19,893 nt of DNA from CAZYVA01 sp964650695 (GTDB lineage: Bacteria > Bacillota > Clostridia > Lachnospirales > Lachnospiraceae): the NCBI GenBank assembly GCA_964650695.1, contig CAZYVA010000027.1:1-19893 (forward strand), given 5' to 3'. Below are positions 14,885-19,893 of the stretch, piece after piece. Below the pieces are notes generated by a model. It was not told the origin of the DNA. It saw nothing but the letters and a program-made list of their open reading frames with translations, and ran no database searches. Both the position numbers and the translations under genes were made by a program. Within the stretch, counting starts at the first letter, position 1. Each line of letters starts with the position of its first letter.

Positions 14885-16299
14885 ATGAATTAACGATCCA
14901 GCTCAATGCGGGCGCGAAGGTTCCGCTGTATGAGCAGATTTATCAGTATATGAAGACCGATATCCGGAAGGGGCGGATCTCCTGTGGGGAAAAGCTTCCT
15001 TCCACAAGGGCGCTTTCCCGGTATCTGGAGGTGAGCCGCAGCACGGTGGAGCTGGCGTATGAACAGCTTTTATCGGAAGGGTACATTGAGTCTGTACCTT
15101 GCCGGGGGTATTTTGCGGCGCATTTGGAAGGGATCTACCAGCAGCCGGCAAAGCGCTGCGCAGTGGAGACGGAGAAAACGCCGAAGGATTCGTGGAAATA
15201 TGATTTTTCCCTAAACGGGGTGGATCTGAGCAGCTTCCCTTATGATCTGTGGCGGAAATGCTACGGTGAGGTTTTGCGGGACGGGCAGGCTGAACTGTTC
15301 CGGGCGGGGGATTCCCAGGGGGAGCTGGGCTTCAGGAGCGCGATCTGTAATTACCTGTACGAGGCGAGAGGTGTGGAGGCGTCGCCGGATCAGGTGGTTG
15401 TCGGGGCGGGAAGTGAAGCTGTCTTGATGCTTCTGGGGATCATCCTGGGGCCGGAGCATACGATTGCTTTTGAGGATCCGGCTTATAAACAGGCTTACCG
15501 CCTGATGCAGGGGCTTTCTTATGAAACCGTGCCGGTGCCGCTGGACAGGAGCGGGATGGAGGTCGCCGCATTGGAGAGGACAAAGGCGGATACTGCCTAT
15601 GTGACGCCTTCCCATCAGTACCCTACCGGGATCGTGATGCCTGTCGGGCGGAGGCTGGAACTTCTGAGATGGGCGGATGGGTCGCCGGGACGGTACATCA
15701 TCGAGGATGATTATGACAGTGAATTCCGGTATAAAGGGAAGCCGATCCCTGCGCTGAAGGGGTTCGACCAGAATGAGAAAGTCATTTACATCAGTACATT
15801 TTCCAAATCCATCGCGCCGGGCCTCCGTCTGGGGTACATGGTGCTTCCACGGCCATTGCTGGAGCGCTACCAGGCGCGTTTCCGGTTTATCAATTCCACC
15901 GTTTCCAAAGCGGACCAGCGGATTGTCCAGCGGTTCCTGGAGGAAGGGCGTTATGAAAGGCACCTGAACAAAATGCGTTCCCTGTACAAATCCCGGCATG
16001 ACGCATTGATCGGGGCGTTAAAGCCGCTCTCAGGCATATGCAGGATCTGCGGGGAGAACGCGGGGGTGCATCTGCTGCTTCGCTTCCCTGCGGACGTGAC
16101 GGAGGAGGAACTGATCGGGCGGGCAAAAGCCCAGGGCATCCGGGTCTACGGGCTGTCCGATTACCGGATCCGCAAGGATGACCGGTGGGGTTCTTCGCTC
16201 TTGCTCGGATACGCGAACCTGACAGAACGGCAAATATGCGAGGCGGGCAGGATCCTGGTGGAATGCTGGGGCGATCTGGCGCCATCCGTGGTATCTTAG
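14881..16299 (+). CDS. MocR/PdxR-type regulator (GntR HTH fused to aminotransferase fold)
   Basis: A 472-residue transcription factor. Residues about 1-80 form a GntR winged helix (PLYEQIYQYMKTDIRKGRI, GEKLPSTRALSRYLEVSRST, AYEQLLSEGYIE). Residues about 110-470 form a fold-type I aminotransferase domain with SHQYPTGIVMP, EDDYDSEFRY and the pyridoxal phosphate lysine Lys309 in STFSKSIAPGLRLGY. Such proteins sense PLP or PLP adducts; known members control pdxST, GABA use or taurine use. No such target gene is adjacent, so the regulon is unknown. The start codon overlaps the glnS stop (ATGA) and no clear Shine-Dalgarno is visible, suggesting coupled translation. The aminotransferase domain looks intact, so an actual aminotransferase activity cannot be excluded. 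Confidence 0.92.
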   Translation: MNELTIQLNAGAKVPLYEQIYQYMKTDIRKGRISCGEKLPSTRALSRYLEVSRSTVELAYEQLLSEGYIESVPCRGYFAAHLEGIYQQPAKRCAVETEKTPKDSWKYDFSLNGVDLSSFPYDLWRKCYGEVLRDGQAELFRAGDSQGELGFRSAICNYLYEARGVEASPDQVVVGAGSEAVLMLLGIILGPEHTIAFEDPAYKQAYRLMQGLSYETVPVPLDRSGMEVAALERTKADTAYVTPSHQYPTGIVMPVGRRLELLRWADGSPGRYIIEDDYDSEFRYKGKPIPALKGFDQNEKVIYISTFSKSIAPGLRLGYMVLPRPLLERYQARFRFINSTVSKADQRIVQRFLEEGRYERHLNKMRSLYKSRHDALIGALKPLSGICRICGENAGVHLLLRFPADVTEEELIGRAKAQGIRVYGLSDYRIRKDDRWGSSLLLGYANLTERQICEAGRILVECWGDLAPSVVS

Positions 16300-16322
16300 G
16301 ACTCAAAAGGAGGGAAAGGCCC

Positions 16323-17165
16323 ATGCGCGAGGTAGAGGTAAGCCGGCTTACCGATGTGGTTGAAAAGCTGTGCATCGACGCGAACGAACATCTTCCGGAG
16401 GATGTCAAACGCGCGCTCCGGGAGTCCCGCACCCATGAGGACGGCGAGACTGCCAGGGGCGTGCTGGATTGTATCATTGATAATTTTGAGATTGCGGACG
16501 AAGAATGCGCACCCATCTGCCAGGACACCGGCATGGCGTGTATATTTCTGGAGATCGGGCAGGATGTACATTTTGTGGGCGGGGATCTGAATGAGGCCAT
16601 CCATGAGGGCGTGCGCCGTGGCTACCAGAAAGGCTACCTTCGGAAATCCGTGGTCAGCGACCCGATACGGCGCGGCAATACGGGGGATAATACCCCGGCG
16701 ATGGTTTATACCGAAATTGTCCCAGGAGAGCAGGTGAAAATCACGGCAGCCCCGAAAGGCTTTGGCAGTGAGAATATGAGCCGGATCCGGATGCTCAAGC
16801 CGTCCCAGGGCCTTGCGGGCGTCAAGGGCTTCATCCTGGAGGCTGTGGAGACGGCAGGGCCGAACCCATGCCCCCCGATGGTGGTCGGCGTAGGGATCGG
16901 GGGGACGTTTGACAAGGCGGCGCTGCTGGCAAAAAAAGCGTTGCTTCGTCCCATCGACGCCGCCCATCCGGATCCGTTTTACGCGGATCTGGAAAAGGAA
17001 ATGCTGGGAGAAATCAACAGGCTGGGCATCGGCCCGCAAGGGTTTGGCGGCAGGACGACCGCGATCGGGCTGAATATCGAGACATGCCCAACCCATATTG
17101 CCGGGCTGCCGTGCGCGGTGAACATAAGCTGCCATGTGACCCGCCACAAATCGGAGGTGATCTGA
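16323..17165 (+). CDS. Fumarate hydratase class I, alpha subunit
   Basis: The iron-sulfur subunit of a two-subunit class I fumarase, interconverting fumarate and malate. The 280-residue product has the three cysteines expected to ligate the [4Fe-4S] cluster: Cys66 in PICQDTGMA, Cys183 in GPNPCPP and Cys255 in ETCPTH. SDPIRRGNTGDNTPA and VVGVGIGGTFDKAALLAKKALLR are family signatures. The ATG at 16323 follows AAGGAGGG (16307-16314) by eight bases; the frame extends upstream into mocR, but homology starts here. The stop overlaps the beta-subunit start by one base (TGATG). L-tartrate dehydratase subunits are close relatives and cannot be fully excluded; fumarase is more likely. It lies 23 bases after the MocR gene. 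Confidence 0.92.
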   Translation: MREVEVSRLTDVVEKLCIDANEHLPEDVKRALRESRTHEDGETARGVLDCIIDNFEIADEECAPICQDTGMACIFLEIGQDVHFVGGDLNEAIHEGVRRGYQKGYLRKSVVSDPIRRGNTGDNTPAMVYTEIVPGEQVKITAAPKGFGSENMSRIRMLKPSQGLAGVKGFILEAVETAGPNPCPPMVVGVGIGGTFDKAALLAKKALLRPIDAAHPDPFYADLEKEMLGEINRLGIGPQGFGGRTTAIGLNIETCPTHIAGLPCAVNISCHVTRHKSEVI

Positions 17166-17737
17166 TGGAGGCAAGAAAGATTTGTCTGCCATTGACAAAA
17201 GAACTGGCAAAGACCCTACATGCCGGGGATCCGGTCCTGATGACCGGAACAGTCTATACCTCCCGCGACGCCGGGCATAAACGGATGTGCGAGGCGTTGG
17301 AAAGAGGGGAGGATCTCCCGTTCGACCCGATGGATGCAACGATTTACTATGTCGGGCCCACGCCCGCAAAACCAGGGGCGGTCATCGGCTCCGCAGGCCC
17401 GACGACAAGCGGGCGCATGGACGCCTACGCGCCCACAATGATGTCGGTGGGAGCCCGCGGCATGATTGGAAAGGGCGCAAGGCTTCCGGAGGTCGTAGAG
17501 GCGATGAAGAAATACAGCGGCGTTTATTTTGGCGCGGTCGGCGGGGCCGGCGCGCTCCTGGCGAAGTGCATCCAGAAAGCGGAGCTGGTTGCCTACGAGG
17601 ATCTAGGGGCGGAGGCCCTGCGGAAGCTGTATGTGGTAGATATGCCATTGTTCGTGGTGATTGACTGTGAAGGGAATAACCTGTATGAAATAGGGCGCGC
17701 GGATTACCTGGCGCACCGGAGAAAGGAGCCGCAGTAA
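17165..17737 (+). CDS. Fumarate hydratase class I, beta subunit
   Basis: The C-terminal half of class I fumarase as a separate 190-residue subunit. It shows LHAGDPVLMTGTVYTSRDAGHKRM, the family's substrate-binding motif, then YYVGPTPAKPGAVIGSAGPTTSGRMD and GVYFGAVGGAGALLAKCI. The start at 17165 overlaps the alpha-subunit stop by one base and has GGAGGTGA (17154-17161) just upstream; the frame is open earlier inside the alpha gene but that segment is not homologous. Tight overlap implies coupled, equimolar synthesis. It is the last gene of glnS-mocR-fumarase and is followed by a terminator 20 bases after its stop. As for alpha, tartrate dehydratase is the alternative reading. Confidence 0.92.
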   Translation: MEARKICLPLTKELAKTLHAGDPVLMTGTVYTSRDAGHKRMCEALERGEDLPFDPMDATIYYVGPTPAKPGAVIGSAGPTTSGRMDAYAPTMMSVGARGMIGKGARLPEVVEAMKKYSGVYFGAVGGAGALLAKCIQKAELVAYEDLGAEALRKLYVVDMPLFVVIDCEGNNLYEIGRADYLAHRRKEPQ

Positions 17738-17756
17738 AAAAAGAAATGATGGCAAA

Positions 17757-17791
17757 ATACCTGGCTGCAATTTGCAGGCAGGTATATTTTT
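17757..17791 (+). terminator. Intrinsic terminator after the fumarase genes
   Basis: ATACCTG (17757-17763) pairs with CAGGTAT (17779-17785); inside, CTGC (17765-17768) pairs with GCAG (17774-17777) past a single G-G mismatch. ATTTTT (17786-17791) follows. It closes the glnS operon and separates it from the spore protein gene. Confidence 0.8.
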
Positions 17792-17843
17792 GGGCAAATC
17801 CGGGGATGATAGATGGAAAGTATGATGTGCATGGAGGGAACAT

Positions 17844-19244
17844 ATGCCGGACGCAGGAAAACCATTCGAAAAACAGCCAAAGGAGGAAAAAGCTGCGAAA
17901 GAGCTGGAAAAGAACATGCGGATGATGAACCGGCTTTTGCCGGTGCAGGAAAGCTTTGATCTGATCCAGAGAACCATCGTGATTGGAGGGCGCAGGGCGG
18001 CCTGTTACCTTGTGAATGGGTTTGTGGATGATGATACCATATTGAAGATCATGGATTCTCTCTTGAAACTGAAACCGGAAGACTTGCCGCAGGATGCGGC
18101 CGGGTTTGCGGACGCCTGCATCCCCTATGCAGAGGTGGAAACGCTGAAAGCCTACGACGCCATTTTGAAAAATATACTGTCCGGGGTGGCCTGCCTGTTT
18201 GTGGACGGGTATGCGGCGGCATTCGCGGTTGACTGCCGTACTTATCCGGCCAGGAGCGTGGAGGAGCCGGAGAAGGACAAATCATTAAGGGGCTCCAGGG
18301 ACGGGTTTGTGGAAACGATCGTGTACAATACCGCGATGATACGGCGGAGGATACGCGACCCGCATCTGGTGATGTCGATGATGGAGGTGGGACGGACGTC
18401 CCGGGCGGATGTGGCGGTCTGCTACCTGGATGGGCGGGCAGATAAAGAGCTTCTGCGTAACATCAAAGACGCCATCCAGAGCATTGACACAAATGACCTG
18501 CGGATGAACCAACAGAGCCTTGCAGAATGCTTATACAAGAAGAAATGGGGCAATCCTTTCCCCAAATTTAAATTCACGGAACGGCCGGACACGGCGGCGG
18601 CCTGCCTGAACGAGGGGAAAATCGTGATACTGGTGGACAACTCGCCATCGGCGATGATCCTGCCCACATCGGTTTATGATATGGTTGAGGAGGCCAATGA
18701 TTATTATTTCCCGGCCTTGACCCGCGTATATTTGAAGCTGTCGAGGGGGCTGATCACCGTCCTGACCGTTTTTTTGACCCCGGTTTTTCTATTGTTTATG
18801 CAAAACCTCCGCTGGCTCCCGGCGGCATTTGCCTTTGTGGCCGTGCAGGATACGGTCAATATCCCGCTGATTTTCCAGCTTTTGATTTTAGAGATCGCGA
18901 TTGACGGGCTGAGGCTCGCGGCATTAAATACGCCGAGTATGCTCAGCACGCCGCTGAGCGTCATCGCCGGCCTTGTCATGGGCGAATTTTCCGTGCAGTC
19001 GGGATGGTTTAACAGTGAGGTTATGCTGTATATGGCGTTCGTAGCGGTGGCAAACTATACCCAGCCCAATTTTGAACTGGGGTACGCGCTGAAATTCATG
19101 CGCCTGCAGCTTTTAGTCCTGACAGCATTGTTTAACTGGGTGGGGTTCCTTGCCGGGACGTTGGTCGTGGCCGGGTGTATCTGCTTTAACCGGACATTGT
19201 CAGGGCGAAGCTACCTGAACATGAAAATCGCCCCTCACTCTTGA
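17844..19244 (+). CDS. GerA-family spore germination protein (SpoVAF-like)
   Basis: A 466-residue membrane protein of the GerA A-subunit/SpoVAF family, placed in the inner spore membrane in known members. A soluble N-terminal part (about 1-300) carries RGSRDGFVETIVYNTAMIRRRIRDPHL and VGRTSRADVAVCYLDG, the classic GerA pattern. The C-terminal part has about four to five hydrophobic segments from residue 300 (LITVLTVFLTPVFLLF, IPLIFQLLILEIAIDGL, VMLYMAFVAVANY, LLVLTALFNWVGFLAGTLVV). Its charged opening (EKQPKEEKAAKELEKN) is GerA-like. No GerB or GerC gene is adjacent, nor spoVA genes, so it is an orphan, which favours SpoVAF-like over a full nutrient receptor. GGAGGG (17833-17838) precedes the ATG by five bases. 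It has its own terminator. Confidence 0.9.
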   Translation: MPDAGKPFEKQPKEEKAAKELEKNMRMMNRLLPVQESFDLIQRTIVIGGRRAACYLVNGFVDDDTILKIMDSLLKLKPEDLPQDAAGFADACIPYAEVETLKAYDAILKNILSGVACLFVDGYAAAFAVDCRTYPARSVEEPEKDKSLRGSRDGFVETIVYNTAMIRRRIRDPHLVMSMMEVGRTSRADVAVCYLDGRADKELLRNIKDAIQSIDTNDLRMNQQSLAECLYKKKWGNPFPKFKFTERPDTAAACLNEGKIVILVDNSPSAMILPTSVYDMVEEANDYYFPALTRVYLKLSRGLITVLTVFLTPVFLLFMQNLRWLPAAFAFVAVQDTVNIPLIFQLLILEIAIDGLRLAALNTPSMLSTPLSVIAGLVMGEFSVQSGWFNSEVMLYMAFVAVANYTQPNFELGYALKFMRLQLLVLTALFNWVGFLAGTLVVAGCICFNRTLSGRSYLNMKIAPHS

Positions 19245-19262
19245 ATCGCTTTCTTGCAGAAC

Positions 19263-19295
19263 AAAGGCAGCCTTCTTTCCCGAAAGCTGCCTTTT
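19263..19295 (+). terminator. Intrinsic terminator after the spore germination gene
   Basis: AAAGGCAGC (19263-19271) pairs perfectly with GCTGCCTTT (19286-19294), nine base pairs with a 14-base loop, running into TTTT. Another seven T follow at 19301-19307. Read on the minus strand it also ends in a short T-rich run, so it may serve the possible small minus-strand gene as well. Confidence 0.85.
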
Positions 19296-19321
19296 CCTGG
19301 TTTTTTTGCTGCTATGTGTTT

Positions 19322-19441
19322 TTACAGTTCCTTATTGATTATGGTATAACCCTGATAGGAATTTGTATTTGGGTTCATGGAATACAGCCCCATCATAATT
19401 TCATCCTTGCGTTCTTCTAAATACATTGCAAGCTTTTTCAT
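19322..19441 (-). CDS. Possible small protein, 39 residues, unknown function
   Basis: A minus-strand ORF starting at 19441 with ATG and ending in TAA at 19322. It begins MKKLAMYLEERKDEIMMG and ends GYTIINKEL; it is partly amphipathic, with no signal peptide, no cysteine and no membrane segment. A purine-rich stretch, AAGGAAAGGAAG, stands just before the ATG and could serve as ribosome binding site. The stop lies 27 bases from the GerA-family terminator, which is usable in this direction. I recognise no family. The codon use and Lys/Glu-rich start look protein-like, but at this length chance cannot be excluded. Alternative: non-coding decay of an older gene in an AT-rich gap. Confidence 0.4.
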   Translation of the reverse strand: MKKLAMYLEERKDEIMMGLYSMNPNTNSYQGYTIINKEL

Positions 19442-19812
19442 GGTTTTCTTCCTTTCCTTGCTGAAATCTTTGTTGTTTTCTCCTTACAGGCATTATCCTA
19501 TCATTTCCCTCTCTTTTTTCCCAGATTCGATTTTGACCTTTTCCAGGTCGATATTGACTTCTGAAATCACGGCTCTTATCCACCGTATCATCAGACTTTA
19601 CGGCAGGTATACAGTATTTATCCCGAATGATCCACAGCCACCACACACGCAAGCCACAGAGCAACTGTGCTACGCGCGTCTGCCGATGCTTTGCAGCTTC
19701 TGTCTGCGGCTGTGCGGTGGGTGAATTCTATTTACCCAGCGCGTGGAATCTTGCATTCGGCTTCTTCTATGCTCCGATCCGCAAGCGTCTGGTTAGCAGA
19801 TGGCAAAAAGGA
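19442..19812. other. Intergenic stretch without a recognised gene
   Basis: About 370 bases, AT-richer than the rest of the window up to about 19620 and GC-richer after. A minus-strand ORF of 32 codons (19493-19591; contains EVNIDLEKVKIESGKKERE) looks coding-like but lacks a good ribosome binding site. Short hairpins occur: GACCT/AGGTC (19534-19548) and CACAG/CTGTG (about 19656-19670). No long ORF with recognisable homology exists on either strand. Confidence 0.4.
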
Positions 19813-19841
19813 TTGAAAACCGGCAGCATTTGTGCTAGTAT
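19813..19841 (+). promoter_or_regulatory. Promoter for a gene right of the window
   Basis: TTGAAA (19813-19818), a 17-base spacer and TAGTAT (19836-19841) match sigma-A consensus at five and five of six positions. The transcript would start near 19848 and run out of the window; the last 45 bases are leader and contain AGAAG (19857-19861) that can pair with CTTCT (about 19872-19876). Confidence 0.6.
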
Positions 19842-19893
19842 AGGTGCAAACCGTAAGAAGAAAATCCTGTGCTTCTGCCCCTGGTATCATCAG

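Noticed and set aside
19377..19724. 115-residue plus-strand ORF
   Set aside because: Low-complexity Ser/Phe/Leu composition and no ribosome binding site; it is antisense to the better minus-strand small ORFs.
3051..19890. GGTATCAT occurring near 3051, 4265, 12485 and 19883 as a dispersed repeat
   Set aside because: Only eight bases are shared with no common flanks; it resembles the -10 region and can recur by chance. Only the secA pair forms a matched inverted repeat.
19709..19893. Plus-strand frame open to the right edge (contains NLAFGFFYAPIRKRL)
   Set aside because: No start codon with a binding site, no recognised family, and a good promoter lies inside it.
1..19893. Mobile element, prophage or defence system
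   Set aside because: No transposase, integrase, phage, CRISPR or restriction gene was seen; the gene content is housekeeping throughout.

Overview
This window looks like the chromosome of a moderately GC-rich, spore-forming member of the Clostridia, most likely Lachnospiraceae or a close relative. The reasons are the Gram-positive style ribosome binding sites, the infC-rpmI-rplT operon behind an attenuator-like leader, a GerA/SpoVAF-type spore germination protein, a two-subunit Fe-S fumarase, and a hom / phosphoglycerate-mutase-like / lysC cluster. It is a housekeeping region. I see no rRNA, tRNA, CRISPR array, transposase, integrase or phage gene.

Layout. 1-1393: the 3' part of prfC (release factor RF3), cut by the left edge. 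1475-2895: a promoter, a long attenuator-like leader, then infC (AUU start), rpmI and rplT. 3088-4092: trpS. 4097-9344: a strong promoter, a structured 5' leader, then secA, prfB (needs a programmed +1 frameshift) and hom, with prfB and hom overlapping. 9430-11943: a phosphoglycerate-mutase-like probable homoserine kinase and lysC. With hom, these cover aspartate kinase, homoserine dehydrogenase and probably homoserine kinase of the threonine/methionine/lysine pathway. 11976-12443: a minus-strand CYTH phosphatase, convergent with lysC. 12585-13133: a DJ-1/PfpI protein. 13123-17737: a promoter overlapped by an inverted repeat, then glnS, a MocR-type regulator and fumarase alpha and beta, closed by a clear terminator. 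17844-19244: an orphan GerA/SpoVAF-type spore protein with its own terminator. 19245-19893: an AT-richer stretch with one possible minus-strand small protein gene and, at the right edge, a promoter for a gene outside the window.

Translation control is a theme. The window holds RF3, RF2 with its autoregulatory frameshift, IF3 with its rare start codon, L35, L20, TrpRS, GlnRS and the SecA motor. Several are controlled by RNA or recoding devices that can be read directly in the sequence. The least explained signals are the secA leader RNA (nested perfect stems whose closing helix begins at the predicted transcript 5' end), the inverted repeat over the glnS promoter, and the 39-codon ORF at 19322-19441. 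No whole new biological system is evident.
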